Shown here piece by piece: positions 31,512 to 43,369 of a stretch of 64,000 nucleotides of DNA (the stretch's first letter is position 1; the number at the start of each line of letters is the position of its first letter). This DNA comes from Sodalis sp. Ffu (GTDB lineage: Bacteria > Pseudomonadota > Gammaproteobacteria > Enterobacterales > Enterobacteriaceae), in assembly GCA_024748595.1 (NCBI GenBank), contig CP072944.1, positions 342,001 to 406,000 of the forward strand. The letters run 5' to 3'. The translations under genes were made by a program, and so were the position numbers. Below the pieces are notes generated by a model, which had not been told where the DNA came from, made no database searches, and worked only from the letters and a program-made list of their open reading frames with translations.

Positions 31512-32954
31512 TTACTCCACCCGAAGAATACGGGTGGTATTAGTGGTGCCGATCATACCCATTACATCGCCTTGAGTGATAATAACTAGATCGCCTGCTA
31601 CCAGAAATCCTTTATCTCGCAGCAAATTAACGGCATGTGTCGCTGCTGTTACCCCCGCGCCTTTACTGTCAAAGTAGACGGGTGTCACCCCACGGTAAAG
31701 TGCGGTCAGATTTAGTGTATGCTCATGGCAGGATAAAGCGAAAATCGGTAATCCGGAACTAATACGGGACATCATTAACGCGGTATGGCCTGATTCTGTC
31801 ATGGAGATAATGGCACTAATTCCTTTTAAATGGTTGGCGGCATACATCGCCGACATGGCAATAGCTTCTTCGATGTTATCGAACTGCATATCCAACCGGT
31901 GCTTGGAAATATTAATACTTGGGATTTTCTCGGCCCCCAGGCAGACGCCTGCCATCGCGGTTACGGTTTCGACTGGATATTTACCAACGGCTGTTTCGGC
32001 CGACAACATCACCGCATCTGTACCATCCAGCACTGCATTAGCAACATCCATAACTTCGGCTCGGGTCGGCATCGGATTGGTTATCATCGACTCCATCATC
32101 TGTGTGGCAATAATTACTACCCGGTTGAGGGTTCTGGCACGGCGGATAAGTTTTTTTTGGATACTCACTAATTCCGGGTCGCCAATTTCTACGCCCAAAT
32201 CGCCGCGCGCCACCATTACTGCATCGGAGGCGAGAATAATATCGTCCATGGTTTCATCTGAGGATACTACTTCAGCCCGTTCTACTTTGGATACTATTTT
32301 GGCATAACTTCCGGCAGTATGGGCTAATCGACGTGCATAATTAAGATCTGCGTCGGTGCGGGGGAATGAAACTGCTAGGTAGTCGACGCTGATTTTAGCG
32401 GCGGTGATTATGTCGGCTTTGTCCTTATCAGTTAGCGCTTTGGCGGAGAGACCGCCACCTAATTTATTAATTCCTTGATTATTTGATAGCAGGCCGCCAA
32501 CAATCACCTCTGTATACACTCTCATATCTTGAACTTCCAGCACTTTTAATTGCACTCGACCATCATCCAATAGCAGAAGGTCGTCAGGTACGACGTCGCC
32601 TGGTAGTCCTTTGTAATCAATCCCTACTTGTTTATGATCGCCTTCTCCGCGTGCTATGGCGGCGTCTAGAAGGAACTTGTCTCCTACGTTCAAAAGAATT
32701 TTTCCTTCCCGGAAAGTAGAAGCGCGTATTTTGGGCCCTTGTAAATCGCCTAGAATTGCTACATGCGTCCCTAGACGAGTAGCGATTTCACGAACTTTCT
32801 CGGCGCGCCAAAGATGGTCTTTCGTGCTACCGTGGGAAAAGTTTAGGCGCATCACATTGGCTCCCGCAGCGATCACTTTTTCGAGATTATTATCCCGATC
32901 GGTAGCGGGGCCGAGGGTAGTTACGATTTTGGTTCTTCTTAATAGTTTGGACAT
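31512..32954 (-). CDS. pykA: pyruvate kinase II PykA
   Basis: This enzyme makes pyruvate and ATP from phosphoenolpyruvate. It has 480 residues, the same as E. coli PykA and colinear with it. Motifs include NFSHG near the N-terminus, the active-site region '[13 protein letters not shown]' and 'ATQMMESMI'. The ATG at 32954 (MSKLLRRTK) has GGAG just upstream and matches the family start; the frame is open 24 codons further upstream but without support. HexR, the usual regulator encoded immediately upstream, is a pseudogene here. Confidence 0.96.
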   Translation of the reverse strand: MSKLLRRTKIVTTLGPATDRDNNLEKVIAAGANVMRLNFSHGSTKDHLWRAEKVREIATRLGTHVAILGDLQGPKIRASTFREGKILLNVGDKFLLDAAIARGEGDHKQVGIDYKGLPGDVVPDDLLLLDDGRVQLKVLEVQDMRVYTEVIVGGLLSNNQGINKLGGGLSAKALTDKDKADIITAAKISVDYLAVSFPRTDADLNYARRLAHTAGSYAKIVSKVERAEVVSSDETMDDIILASDAVMVARGDLGVEIGDPELVSIQKKLIRRARTLNRVVIIATQMMESMITNPMPTRAEVMDVANAVLDGTDAVMLSAETAVGKYPVETVTAMAGVCLGAEKIPSINISKHRLDMQFDNIEEAIAMSAMYAANHLKGISAIISMTESGHTALMMSRISSGLPIFALSCHEHTLNLTALYRGVTPVYFDSKGAGVTAATHAVNLLRDKGFLVAGDLVIITQGDVMGMIGTTNTTRILRVE

Positions 32955-33164
32955 GGATAACTCCGTTGACTTAGATAATGGTATTTTGGCACAAAAAAGA
33001 ATCGTTCTGGCCGGCAGTTGGATCATGCTCCGGCATGGGTTTAAGGGGTATTTCTTTCCCTGATAGATATGTCAAAAAAATCCTATGGCGGCACATCAGT
33101 CGTATCTAGGCCAGGTGAACAGTTGCGTGAAACCGCCGCTAAGGTTTGTTTAGTGTTATCACAA

Positions 33165-33520
33165 CGTGGGGCTTTCCCTTCATGGTCTTTCTTTTTAAAT
33201 TATCCCGTAATTTTTGTATTACGTCGCAGAATAACATTAGTTTTCAGTACATCATCAAGGTTAATTGGCAAAATAGAAAATTATTGCCATGAACATATCG
33301 ATATTCTCTGGCACATTCAGCGCTAGGATATCAGCATATGTTTACAGAGATAACGGTGATTACGCGATGGGATGGTAATCACCATGGATGTAATTTCTGA
33401 AAATTCCACCAACATTTTGGTAGAACGGTGCTTTATTAAAAAATTTAGTTGTTATTGAGCTTTTTGCCTATAATGTAGTTGTTTAAGCTACTTGATGTAG
33501 TCATTCTTCGCAGAGTCATT
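33165..33520 (-). pseudogene. hexR: hexR pseudogene (regulator of glucose-6-P/Entner-Doudoroff genes)
   Basis: On the minus strand, pieces follow in HexR order across several frames. 'RSTKMLVEFSEITSMVITIPS' matches 'GRTKNLVELAQLARENDAMVIALTS'. 'LNVPENIDMFM' matches 'LDVPEDTDIYM'. 'VILRRNTKI' then 'RDNLKRKTMK' match 'FTLRRGAKFRDNLKRVKEAL'. A weaker 'LRRMT' piece lies near 33505. Position and orientation between pykA and zwf are as in E. coli. The N-terminal DNA-binding part is not recognisable and frames are broken, so no functional regulator is made. Confidence 0.85.
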
Positions 33521-33814
33521 TTATTCGTGATATCGTAATTTCCTCCGATGGTATGATTTTTCCCCAATTGTCGTTATTTTGTTTAAAGGTTAATTGGCGA
33601 TTACCTGGTTTCGATTAGAAATATCCGCTCTACAGGTTTATGTTCAATGGGGTATAAACGGTCTGATTATGTAAACCAGCAGCCTATCGTCGCTATCACA
33701 TACTTTGGCATATGTATTGCGATAGGTCAGTGTGGATAATTGTATGTGTCATGGCCTGCCATATATTGCTTGCGCTATCTCTGGCGCTTTTTTGTTATAA
33801 CATTAACCGTTTTT

Positions 33815-34610
33815 AGCATCTTTATTGAATACATCAAACTTTTTTAATTAATAAATAGTAGATCACCAACTTTATTAGAAAAATCTCTTTATGGTAGGAA
33901 AGAGTTTAATAATATGGTATAATAAAATTAAGTATTTCATAAAATCCTGATATTCTGGTTGTATCTATGGCCCTTGCTACGATATGAGGGAATAAAACTT
34001 TTCAAAAGAATTTGTTCGTACGCTTTTTGGCGTATTGATGTTAAATCGAATTTTTGCCTGATGTTACAAGTAAACAAGTTTATTAATTGCATTTTGCAGT
34101 TATGAATTTTTTACGTTGCTCGGTTATCTCATATGTATCAGTAAACATAATAAAACGTAAAAATCTCGATACATTACAACATTGCTTTATGGTTTATTGA
34201 CGCTATTGGACTAAAAGTATTTGTAAGGTAGATGAAAAGTAAAAATACATCAAAAAAGTACTATCTATGGCGCAAAAAGCATATGACAGATGTGTCCACA
34301 TGACATCATCTGTTCTGATCTATTGCTGAGCTATATCACAAATAACATGGCTATTCTATGGACTTCTGACACTCGATGCCTATAAGTAGGAAAAGCTATT
34401 GTTCGCGCTATAAGACATAGTTGCTGATGTACTAAGACAGATAAAATCTTTATTTTTAGTTAAGCAAATCGATCTAATGATGAATGGTGGTAAAATGGTT
34501 GCAATTTGGTTCGCTGACATCGAAAATCTCAGCTAGAATGGTGACTTGCTATTGATAGATAGGAGATGACTTTTCTACTTTACGTTCATATTTATTCAAT
34601 AATTTTAAAA
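33815..34610 (+). mobile_element. decayed IS5-family element upstream of zwf
   Basis: The left end reads CTTTATTGAATACATC (about 33821-33836) and the right end ATTTATTCAATAA (about 34591-34603); both resemble the family terminal repeats. Inside, a 'SVNIIKRKNLD' trace near 34140 and 'TKSICKVDEK' near 34205-34235 match 'SVNVSFKT...GLKVFGEGEWK'. 'WRKKHMTDV' near 34268-34295 matches 'WRKLHLAVD'. It is heavily mutated and about 0.8 kb long. Confidence 0.65.
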
Positions 34611-34862
34611 AGCTGTTAATTTTTTTAGAATATTTATTAAGTGAATACATGATTTTTACTGATTTTACATAAAGCAATAATTTTACTAATTAATGCAATA
34701 TACTAAGGACTGGTAGTAAAACACAGTAAAACTAAAAAGCATGCTATATTTTCCTAGAATATAACTACTACTAATTTTAATGGTGTAAATTAACTACTGT
34801 GCTATCAATTAATTATATTTTTAATTATCTTAATAATATAGATATAATTGATAAAAGGGAGT

Positions 34863-34893
34863 GACCAGTAAATGTTTTGACATTTTACTGGTC
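34863..34893 (+). promoter_or_regulatory. hairpin / inverted repeat in the zwf upstream region
   Basis: GACCAGTAAA (34863-34872) is the exact reverse complement of TTTACTGGTC (34884-34893). With a 1-nt bulge the stem extends three further pairs (TGT/ACA). A TTGACA hexamer (34877-34882) lies inside, and a TATAAT (34913-34918) lies 30 bp later, too far for one classical promoter. It sits 60-90 bp before the zwf start. It could be a leader hairpin, operator or old terminator. It does not match the HexR site I would expect. Confidence 0.4.
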
Positions 34894-34953
34894 TATATCA
34901 AAAAACTTTAAATATAATACAATCTACAAATATTTTACAGGAGGAGAATGAAT

Positions 34954-36429
34954 ATGGCGGTAACATCCATAGCACAGGCTTGTGATTTGGTCATTTTTGG
35001 TGCAAAAGGCGATCTGGCACGCCGTAAATTGCTTCCCTCTTTGTATCAACTTGAAAAAATTGGTTCCATTCATCCAGAAACCCGTATTATCGGCGTAGGG
35101 CGTGCAGACTGGGACGTCAAGGCGTATACCCAAGTCGTACGTGAAGCGCTGGAAATTTTCATGAAGGAGCCTATTGATGAAAAGTTGTGGAAATCTCTTA
35201 GCGATCGTTTTGATTTTTGTAATCTTGATGTAAATGAAACCAAACATTTCAGCCGTTTGGCGAAAAAACTAGATCAGCAATCGAGGGTAACGGTAAACTA
35301 TTTAGCCATGCCGCCCAATACTTTCAGTGCAATTTGTCAAGGCGTGGGAGAAGCTAGATTAAATAAAGAGCCGAGCCGTGTGGTGATGGAAAAGCCGCTG
35401 GGAGCTGATCTGGCTTCTTCACGATTGATTAATGATCAGGTGGCAGAGTATTTTAATGAAAACCAGATCTATCGGATTGATCATTATCTGGGTAAAGAGA
35501 CGGTGTTGAACTTGTTAGCGTTGCGTTTTGCCAATTCTCTATTTGCTTACAATTGGGATAACCGTACTATCGACCACGTGCAGATTACCGTTGCAGAGGA
35601 AGTAGGCATTGAAGGACGCTGGGGATATTTTGATAAAGCCGGCCAAATGCGTGATATGATTCAAAGTCACTTGCTACAAATTTTGACCATGATCGCTATG
35701 TCGCCACTCTCTGATCTCACCACAGATCGCATTCGCGATGAAAAAGTGAAGGTGTTACGTTCCCTGCGGCCTATTAAACACAGTAATGTGCGTGATAATA
35801 CGGTACGTGGTCAGTACACCACGGGCTTTGTGCAAGGCAAAAAAGTACCTGGTTATCTAGAAGAAGAAGGAGCCAACAAAAGTAGCCTCACCGAAACATT
35901 CGTTTCCATTCGAGTGGATATCGATAACTGGCATTGGGCTGGTGTACCGTTCTATTTACGTGCCGGAAAGCGTCTAGCGACCAAATGTTCTGAAGTAGTG
36001 GTATATTTTAAAAAGCCGGCGCTTAATTTGTTTCGTGATTCTTATCAGGAACTGCCGCAGAATAAGCTTACTATCCGTTTGCAGCCAGATGAAGGTATGG
36101 AAATTCAGATTCTTAACAAGGTTCCGGGGCTGGATCATAAGCACCGTCTGCAGACCACTAAACTAGATCTGAGTTTTACCAAGACCTTCCATCAGGAACA
36201 TCTAGCCGATGCTTACGAACGGTTGTTACTGGAGACTATGCGCGGTATTCAGGCGCTATTTGTTCGTCGTGATGAGGTGGAAGAAGCTTGGAAATGGATC
36301 GATTCAATTATGGAAGCTTGGAAGGCGGATAACGATGTGCCCAGGCCTTATCAGGCTGGCACCTGGGGCCCGGTTGCTTCGGTGGCGATGATTACCCGTG
36401 ACGGTCGTTCGTGGAATGAATTTGAATAA
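34954..36429 (+). CDS. zwf: glucose-6-phosphate 1-dehydrogenase
   Basis: This is the first enzyme of the oxidative pentose-phosphate pathway and makes NADPH. It has 491 residues, identical in length to E. coli Zwf. The NADP motif GAKGDLARR lies at 16-24 and the substrate motif RIDHYLGKE at 174-182. I chose the ATG at 34954 because AGGAGGAG lies 7-9 nt upstream; the ATG at 34948 would be only 3 nt from it. The 3' end carries a weak inverted repeat overlapping the stop (ATAACAAA...TTTGTTAT, about 36427-36451). Confidence 0.96.
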   Translation: MAVTSIAQACDLVIFGAKGDLARRKLLPSLYQLEKIGSIHPETRIIGVGRADWDVKAYTQVVREALEIFMKEPIDEKLWKSLSDRFDFCNLDVNETKHFSRLAKKLDQQSRVTVNYLAMPPNTFSAICQGVGEARLNKEPSRVVMEKPLGADLASSRLINDQVAEYFNENQIYRIDHYLGKETVLNLLALRFANSLFAYNWDNRTIDHVQITVAEEVGIEGRWGYFDKAGQMRDMIQSHLLQILTMIAMSPLSDLTTDRIRDEKVKVLRSLRPIKHSNVRDNTVRGQYTTGFVQGKKVPGYLEEEGANKSSLTETFVSIRVDIDNWHWAGVPFYLRAGKRLATKCSEVVVYFKKPALNLFRDSYQELPQNKLTIRLQPDEGMEIQILNKVPGLDHKHRLQTTKLDLSFTKTFHQEHLADAYERLLLETMRGIQALFVRRDEVEEAWKWIDSIMEAWKADNDVPRPYQAGTWGPVASVAMITRDGRSWNEFE

Positions 36430-38125
36430 CAAACTCAGATGAGACTTTGTTATCAGTCGAGGTACTCCGAGTCAAGTGTTTAGCTTTGTCCAAAGCTCAT
36501 ACATAATAGCATAAACATATGAAAAAGTTAAAATTTGTGCTGAAACAATTTTGACAGAAAATTGAGCGTATCAGTCATCACATTTAAACATCCAATATCT
36601 CTTGGTATCAATATGTTGCATGTCTGTATTTGCGCCATGAATTTTATTATCGCTATCGTAAAAAGATACAGCATCATAAGTCTTATTTCTGTAGCCTCAT
36701 TGCGGGTTTCTTTTTTTAGCTGTTTAACTACTTAACTACCGCGATCATCTGGTGTTGAAGAGCATGCTGTATTATTTGATACCCTGGCTGTTAACGCATT
36801 GGAGTATGGATGATATGGGGCACAAGTTTAGCATTAAATGTTCAGAGCATGAGATATTTGCTGGTGTTTTTCTTAATAATGCTAATGATGAATTAGAGCT
36901 AAAATTTTTTATCACTTGATGTTATATAAGTGGCATTGACCGAAGATGCTGATTAATAAACAGGACGGCCAGAGCGTCCGTTGGCTTAGCTGATTCTTGA
37001 AGCTTGTAGCTCAACGCGACATGGATCAGCGTTCGGACGGTACAGGAAGAAAAGTGTTATGGTACGAACACGTTGTAAAGTACTCCCCGTACAGTTATGG
37101 AGAGTTGTCCATGACGTTTTGTACCCACGTTAATGCAACATGAAAGATTTCGACCTATCTTAGTGTTGATAGATTTATCCGAGAAAAAATAAAACCGCGG
37201 ATTCCACCAGAAAGGTGTTTGTAATTATTGTCAATCAAAATAACGAACACCAGAAATAAAGCTCGGATATAATCGACGCACTTTGACAGAAGATATTCAA
37301 TGGTTATAGTAGAATTTTAGGATGCAAGATTATTGCTAAGATGGGGCAAAGTCCATGGCTAATTACAATATTGAGTAAATAATTTAGCCTGGTATCTGCC
37401 TATTACCAGGTGAACTACTTAAACAATCTATAACTATTTTTAATGAAAAATAGCTTAATTTTATGGACTAAAAATATTTAAAGCCTTATATCATTAGGAT
37501 ATATAGACTATTTGCATCTGGTTTTCAGCTTTCTTGAAACTGGCATGACCTTTCAAATCTAGTATTTATATTCTTTGATAGAGCTTTTGCAGCTACTGCT
37601 TGTTAATTACCGATTGTGTATTAAATACTATCTGTACCATGTGAGTATCCTAATTATTAGTTTAGTAATATAGCATATGCAGTTATCACCTACGATACAT
37701 AAAATATTTTTCGACACAAGTCGTATTTTATCGTGAAGTTAATGTTTTAAACCCGTTTACTGATGCAGTTGGGGTACGATGAAAGTTGAAACATGGAATC
37801 GATAGAATTTTAGTAATACTTGTAGTGTCAGGCCTAAAATATCAATACAGTGCTAATTGTCCATATTAGAATAGCGATTAGCTACTGCTTTTTTTGAATA
37901 ATGGCTTTGTTATCACCTTTTATAAATACTTTTCCTAGCTTAAATTGATATTTATTTATTTTTGATTAATAATTTAATGTATTCAACAAAGCTAAATACT
38001 GTTATTCTGAAATGCTTAATAGTTGCTCATAATTACGGATTATTAATTGGGACATTCTTATCTAAAAGCATTGATTGGATTGTATGGTTAGAAAATACAC
38101 CAGCAAAAAATTGGTGCTGACTGTA
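36430..38125. other. gene-free stretch between zwf and nuoN
   Basis: There is no intact gene, and no clear remnant of edd, eda or other E. coli neighbours. The right end is a minus-strand IS5-like remnant (37363-38000). The middle (36480-37360) gave no recognisable translation. Confidence 0.5.
37363..38000 (-). mobile_element. decayed IS5-family element, minus strand
   Basis: The right end keeps one of the best terminal-repeat relics in the window, TATTCAACAAAGCT (37981-37994), against a family end of ATTCAACAAAGCC. On the minus strand 'ASVNGFKTLTSR' near 37733-37768 matches 'KSVNVSFKTPTRGE'. A 'VEKYFMYRR' trace next to it sits where 'LKVFGEGEWK' belongs. The left end near 37363-37382 (ATTGAGTAAATAATTT) is plausible. 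Confidence 0.65.
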
Positions 38126-39583
38126 TTACAACATTGGCTTAGCTAGGCGTACGAGATTAATGAGCGGCTGCGGATAAAACCCTAGTAATAATACTAACAG
38201 AGAAGAAATCACCACCACTACGCCACCTCCGGTCAGTGCCCAGTTGTGCTGTGTATCACAGCATAGATTTTTTGGTAGCGATAGATACAGACTTATCATG
38301 ATGCGCAAATAATAAAATAGGCCAATGGCACTACTGACTACTATCGCGCCTGTAAGCCACCACAACTGACTGTTTACGCCCAACGCAATTATATAAAACT
38401 TACCGATGAAGCCCAGGGTCATCGGGATCCCTGCTAGCGACAGCATCATAACCGTTAATACCGCCGCCAAAATCGGCTTATGCCAGAATAAGCCGCGATA
38501 TGAGAGCAAAGAATCAGCATCTTTGCCGATATAAGGACTGGACATTAGGCTAACTACACCGAATGCGCCCAAACTGGCGAACAAATAACCAGCTAGATAG
38601 ACTCCAACGGTTTCCAATGCTAAAGTATTGGTCTGCAGCGCAATTAATCCTACAAGTAGATAACCCAGGTGAGCGATAGAAGAATATCCCAGTACCCGTT
38701 TTATATTGCTTTCGTTGAGGGCCATTAAATTACCAAATAGCATAGAGCAAAAGGAAATAATTGCCAGTACCAACCGCAGTACCTCATTGTTGATCACTGG
38801 TGCTAGCAGAAATAAACGCATCACTACCGCAAAAATGGCGATTTTGCTGACGGTGGCTAGCAAGGTTGCTACTGGCCCTGGTGCGCCTTGATAGACATCT
38901 GGGGTCCATAGATGAAACGGTACCAGAGACAACTTGAAGCCAAGCCCGACTATCATCATGCCAATTCCCGTCATCAGCAGCGGTTGATGTGACATGGTGT
39001 CCTTTAATCTCTGACCAATGCCGTCGAACGATAATTGACCGGTACTGGCATATACTAATGCTATACCGAACAATAAGAATGACGAAGCGACTGCAGACAA
39101 TAGCGTATATTTGATACTTGCTTCTAGTGAGTGCTTTTGGCGATAAGCGTAGCCCACCATACCAAATAGCGGGAGTGAAACAAGCTCAATTCCGAGAAAT
39201 AACTCCGCCAGATGGTTGGCACTCGCGAGTAGTATACCCCCGGTTGCGGCGATTAGCAGCAGTAAATAAAATTCATCATGATTGCTTGGATAACCTACCA
39301 GCCATGCATAAGCTAACGTACTAGTCGCTAGACTAGCGATCAGTACCAGACCCGTATAAAATATCGAAAAACCATCGATGCACATTAACAGTGTAATAGC
39401 CTGTTCCCCGTTTTTCCAAACAAACCATAGCGATAACAGCGCTAAGTTAAGCCCGATAACTGTTAAAGTTGCATTGATAAAATGGTTGCGTTGCCATGCA
39501 ATGCATAGCATCACAATAACCACCGTTAATACGACAATCAACAGCGGTAATAGTGCGATTAGTTGTTGAGGAGTTATTGTCAT
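38126..39583 (-). CDS. nuoN: NADH-quinone oxidoreductase subunit N
   Basis: This is an antiporter-like proton-pumping membrane subunit of NDH-1 (complex I). It has 485 residues, the E. coli length. The protein is highly hydrophobic, with about 14 membrane segments and the conserved antiporter core around '[21 protein letters not shown]' and '[20 protein letters not shown]'. It is the last gene of the nuo operon, 6 bp after nuoM. No terminator hairpin is evident immediately downstream. Confidence 0.96.
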   Translation of the reverse strand: MTITPQQLIALLPLLIVVLTVVIVMLCIAWQRNHFINATLTVIGLNLALLSLWFVWKNGEQAITLLMCIDGFSIFYTGLVLIASLATSTLAYAWLVGYPSNHDEFYLLLLIAATGGILLASANHLAELFLGIELVSLPLFGMVGYAYRQKHSLEASIKYTLLSAVASSFLLFGIALVYASTGQLSFDGIGQRLKDTMSHQPLLMTGIGMMIVGLGFKLSLVPFHLWTPDVYQGAPGPVATLLATVSKIAIFAVVMRLFLLAPVINNEVLRLVLAIISFCSMLFGNLMALNESNIKRVLGYSSIAHLGYLLVGLIALQTNTLALETVGVYLAGYLFASLGAFGVVSLMSSPYIGKDADSLLSYRGLFWHKPILAAVLTVMMLSLAGIPMTLGFIGKFYIIALGVNSQLWWLTGAIVVSSAIGLFYYLRIMISLYLSLPKNLCCDTQHNWALTGGGVVVVISSLLVLLLGFYPQPLINLVRLAKPML

Positions 39584-39589
39584 GGAGGA

Positions 39590-41125
39590 TCACGGCCTAT
39601 TTGTAGTAGAATTGGTATTGGAAACGAACCAATGCTGAATGTTGCTCATTGCTACAGCTGACGTATCAAGTATGGGCTGTGGAAAGAAACCGAGCAGCAA
39701 CAGCAATAGTACCAGTAACATGATGATCAGCTGTTCATGTAGCGTCATGCCCTGTAGCGGTTCGGTTGATTTGGCCGGACCGTAGTAAGCGCGTTGCATT
39801 ATGATAAGCGAATAAGCTGCCGAGAACACTAAACCAAAAGTGGCGATAACGGTAATGGCCGGCACCATTGAGAAGCTGCCTAGCAAAATGGTAATTTCAC
39901 CGACGAAGTTACCTGTGCCCGGCATGCCAAGCATCGCGGCGGCAAAGAAGAGCGATAGAGCGGGAATAAAGCGTATTCGGCCCCACAGCCCGCCCATTAA
40001 GCGTATATCGAAGGTATGCAGGCGTGTATATAGCTGGCCGCAGATAATGAACATCCCGGCTGCGGAAAGGCCGTGAGCGATCATTTGGATCACAGCTCCC
40101 TGATAAGCCAGTTGGTTGCCGCTGTAAATGGCAATTAATACAAATCCCATATGTGAGATGCTACTATAAGCTATAAAACGTTTGATATCAGTTTGAGCAA
40201 ACGCTACCCAGGCACCATAAAAAATACTGATGATTCCGAGCCACATGGCGATAGGAGCGAATTTATGAGATGCTAGAGGGAATAGAGGTAGACTAAAACG
40301 TAGCAATCCGTAAGCAGCAGTCTTCAATAAAAGTCCTGCTAGGTCAACTGAGCCGGCAGTAGGCGCTTGACTGTGGGCATCTGGCAGCCAACTGTGCAAT
40401 GGTACCACCGGCATTTTTACTGCAAAGGCCAAGAAAAAGCCCAGCATCAACAGATATTCCACGTTTTTTGACATCGGTGTGTGCAGCAAATCTTCATAAT
40501 TAAATGTCCATAGGCCAGTAGCGTTGTAGTGCACTAACACCAAACCAAGAATAGCTATTAACATGACCAGCCCGCTGGTTTGAGTATAGATAAAAAACTT
40601 GAAAGCAGCGGCAATACGGGTTTTGCTATCCGATAATTCATATCCCCATAAAGCGATCAGGAAGTACATCGGTACCAGCATCATCTCCCAGAAAAAAAAG
40701 AAGAGAAACATGTCAATAGCAACGAACACACCAATGACACCGCCCAGAATCCATAGTAGGTTTAGATAAAATAAGCCTTGGTAACGCTGAATTTCATTCC
40801 AGGAACAGAGAATCGCCAGCACACCTAGCAAGCCGGTCAGTATCACCATTAGTAAAGAGAGACCATCCAGTGCCAGATGAATACTGATGCCAAAACGCGG
40901 TATCCAGGGCAGTAAATATTCTACCTGCCATTGCGGTAATCCCTGCGCTATTGCCGATGTATCTCCTTGCTGCCATAGCAGCAAGGAGAGAGTCAAAGTC
41001 ATTCCCATAGAAATGAAGGCGATCCAAATCGGTACTCGGGTACCAAATCGCTCGCATTGCCAGCAGAGCAGACTACCAATAAAGGGGATAAGTATTAGCC
41101 AAGGTAGTAGCATGGCGTTTTGCAT
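39590..41125 (-). CDS. nuoM: NADH-quinone oxidoreductase subunit M
   Basis: This is the second antiporter-like proton channel subunit of NDH-1. It has 511 residues (509 in E. coli). About 14 membrane segments are present, with the conserved Glu in 'FFFFWEMMLVPMYFL' and the Lys/His-containing 'AFAVKMPVVPLHSWLPDAHSQAPT'. It is full length with no frame disruption. An 89-bp gap separates it from nuoL upstream. Confidence 0.96.
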   Translation of the reverse strand: MQNAMLLPWLILIPFIGSLLCWQCERFGTRVPIWIAFISMGMTLTLSLLLWQQGDTSAIAQGLPQWQVEYLLPWIPRFGISIHLALDGLSLLMVILTGLLGVLAILCSWNEIQRYQGLFYLNLLWILGGVIGVFVAIDMFLFFFFWEMMLVPMYFLIALWGYELSDSKTRIAAAFKFFIYTQTSGLVMLIAILGLVLVHYNATGLWTFNYEDLLHTPMSKNVEYLLMLGFFLAFAVKMPVVPLHSWLPDAHSQAPTAGSVDLAGLLLKTAAYGLLRFSLPLFPLASHKFAPIAMWLGIISIFYGAWVAFAQTDIKRFIAYSSISHMGFVLIAIYSGNQLAYQGAVIQMIAHGLSAAGMFIICGQLYTRLHTFDIRLMGGLWGRIRFIPALSLFFAAAMLGMPGTGNFVGEITILLGSFSMVPAITVIATFGLVFSAAYSLIIMQRAYYGPAKSTEPLQGMTLHEQLIIMLLVLLLLLLGFFPQPILDTSAVAMSNIQHWFVSNTNSTTNRP

Positions 41126-41214
41126 ACCTAATTAAAAATTATAAACTTACATATTAAGCGCTGAGGCCGGCAACTTGCTCGCTACCTTGCCCTTAGTCGG
41201 AAGCATTGTAGTAT

Positions 41215-43062
41215 TCAAAGGAATAATAGCAGCGCTATCACGATTATTGCACCTAAACTCATGGATACTGCATACCAACGTAACTGACCATTTTCGCTCA
41301 CTGTTAAGCCACGTTCAAACCATTGTGTCAGCACTGCGAGGATGTTTATAACGATATTGAGCGGATCATGGGCTAGACGCCGAGCGATGATCATATAAGG
41401 TTTTACAAATACTTTGTCATAGAGCCAATCGAACCCCCAGGCGTGGAACCACCACAGTGAAAAAAATCGTCCTATGGTACTGGCAGCCACAATGTTCACC
41501 ATTACACGGAGTTGACCACACCATAGGATCGCTGCCAGGCAAATGCCTAGGATTGCCACTACACTGGATGTTAGCTCCAGCTCTAGCTTGCCGCCGTGAT
41601 AGAAATCGTTGGTGGGTAATGTCCCTGCTAGTGGCGGAGTGATCCATGCGCCGATAAAAGTAGATAGCACCAGCAACACTCCCAGAGGGAGATAGTGGCT
41701 AATGCCTCCGCAGACGCTGGCCTTAATTTTTTCTTCACCATGAAACACGATAAAAATCATACGGAAGGTGTACATCGAGGTCAGAAACGCCCCCCCTAGC
41801 CCGATTAGCATCAAAAAGTTATGACCGCTGACCATCGCGCCCCACAAAATCTCATCCTTGGAGTAAAAACCGGCGGTTACTAGTGGCAACGCCGACAGCG
41901 CGGCGCCACCGACCAGGAAGCAAAGATATACCAGCGGAATTGATTTGCGCAGCCCACCCATTTTAAAAATATTTTGTTCATGATAGCAGGCTAGGATCAC
42001 CGAACCGGAGGAAAGGAAAAGCAGTGCTTTGAAAAATGCATGGGTCATCAAATGAAAAATGGCTGCGTTCCACGCCTGGACGCCGAGCGCCAGGAACATG
42101 TAGCCGATCTGGCTCATAGTGGAGTAGGCTAGTACCCGCTTAATATCAGTTTGCATCAAAGCGGCAAAACCTGACAATACTAGTGTCATTGCACCAATGA
42201 TACCCACAAGATGCAATACTTCCGGGGCCATCAGGAATAAACTATGAGTGCGGGCTATAAGATAGACACCAGCTGTTACCATGGTAGCAGCATGGATCAA
42301 TGCTGAAACTGGAGTGGGACCGGCCATCGCGTCCGCCAACCAAGTCTGCAGAGGCAGTTGTGCTGATTTACCCACTGCACCACCCAACAGCATTAGGGTA
42401 GCCCAGATGATAGCTGGGGAGTTCTGCGCCATTTTTTGCGGTGCCAGTACCATCAAATCTTGAAGATTGAACGTGCCGAGTTGATCATAGAGAATAAATA
42501 ACGCGAACGCTAATAGTACGTCACCCACACGGGTGACAATGAAGGCTTTTATCGCCGCCGCAACGTTTTTCAATTCATAGTAGTAGAAGCCAATTAATAA
42601 ATAGCTGCAGAGCCCTACCCCTTCCCAACCGAAATACATCAATAGCAGATTATTCGCTAATACTAGCACGATCATGCTAGCGATAAATAGGTTAGTATAA
42701 GCGAAAAAGCGGGAATATCCTTCTTTGCCGCGCATATACCATGAAGCATATAGGTGAATAAAAAAGCCTATTCCGGTAATTATCGATAGCATTGTCAGAG
42801 ATAATCCGTCAAGACTGAGGGCCATGGTAACATGGAAATTGTCTACTAACATCCAGGTCCAAAGCGGTTGGCTGAACACCGCCGCGTTATTGCTGTGGTA
42901 GTTAAGAAAATCCAGAGCTACCCAGGCAGTTGTTAGTGCCGATAGACCTATGCTGCTGATACCCACCATCGCGGTAAAATTTTCAGACCAGCGGCCGTGC
43001 GAGAACGCTAGCAGTAGGAATCCTAACAAAGGGAATAATATGGTTAAATAAAGTAGGTTCAT
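41215..43062 (-). CDS. nuoL: NADH-quinone oxidoreductase subunit L
   Basis: This is the distal antiporter-like subunit of NDH-1, which carries the long lateral helix. It has 615 residues (613 in E. coli). Conserved segments include '[20 protein letters not shown]' and '[32 protein letters not shown]'. The C-terminal lateral-helix region and final membrane segment are present. Its start overlaps the nuoK stop (ATGA). Confidence 0.96.
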   Translation of the reverse strand: MNLLYLTILFPLLGFLLLAFSHGRWSENFTAMVGISSIGLSALTTAWVALDFLNYHSNNAAVFSQPLWTWMLVDNFHVTMALSLDGLSLTMLSIITGIGFFIHLYASWYMRGKEGYSRFFAYTNLFIASMIVLVLANNLLLMYFGWEGVGLCSYLLIGFYYYELKNVAAAIKAFIVTRVGDVLLAFALFILYDQLGTFNLQDLMVLAPQKMAQNSPAIIWATLMLLGGAVGKSAQLPLQTWLADAMAGPTPVSALIHAATMVTAGVYLIARTHSLFLMAPEVLHLVGIIGAMTLVLSGFAALMQTDIKRVLAYSTMSQIGYMFLALGVQAWNAAIFHLMTHAFFKALLFLSSGSVILACYHEQNIFKMGGLRKSIPLVYLCFLVGGAALSALPLVTAGFYSKDEILWGAMVSGHNFLMLIGLGGAFLTSMYTFRMIFIVFHGEEKIKASVCGGISHYLPLGVLLVLSTFIGAWITPPLAGTLPTNDFYHGGKLELELTSSVVAILGICLAAILWCGQLRVMVNIVAASTIGRFFSLWWFHAWGFDWLYDKVFVKPYMIIARRLAHDPLNIVINILAVLTQWFERGLTVSENGQLRWYAVSMSLGAIIVIALLLFL

Positions 43063-43361
43063 CCGTGCATCTCACTGACTGTGTCGATATCCAATGTTCT
43101 GCGACGACGGTGCAATTGCAGTAGCAGCGCTAGTCCTATGCTGGCCTCGGCAGCGGCCTGAGTGATCGCAAAGATATACATCACTTGGCCGTCCTCTTGA
43201 CTCCAATAGCTGCCGGTCACCACAAACGCCAGCGCAGAAGCGTTAATCATGATTTCCAGCCCCAGTAACATAAATAGCAGGTTTCGTCGAATAATCATCC
43301 CCGTCAGACCTAATACGAACAGGATGGCTGCCAGGATAAGACCATGTGATAACGGGATCAT
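43059..43361 (-). CDS. nuoK: NADH-quinone oxidoreductase subunit K
   Basis: This is a small membrane subunit of NDH-1, 100 residues, the E. coli length. Three membrane helices are visible, with the conserved membrane Glu residues in '[11 protein letters not shown]' and '[15 protein letters not shown]'. Its stop overlaps the nuoL start by 4 bp, indicating coupled translation. Confidence 0.96.
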   Translation of the reverse strand: MIPLSHGLILAAILFVLGLTGMIIRRNLLFMLLGLEIMINASALAFVVTGSYWSQEDGQVMYIFAITQAAAEASIGLALLLQLHRRRRTLDIDTVSEMHG

Positions 43362-43369
43362 ACTTGCTC

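Noticed and set aside
33069-33326. 85-residue plus-strand frame whose start looks like a kinase 'GGTS' motif
   Set aside because: The match is limited to a few residues, and the segment is largely antisense to the hexR pseudogene.
33355-33383. 9-bp inverted repeat GGTGATTAC/GTAATCACC
   Set aside because: It lies inside hexR pseudogene coding text, so it is probably incidental.
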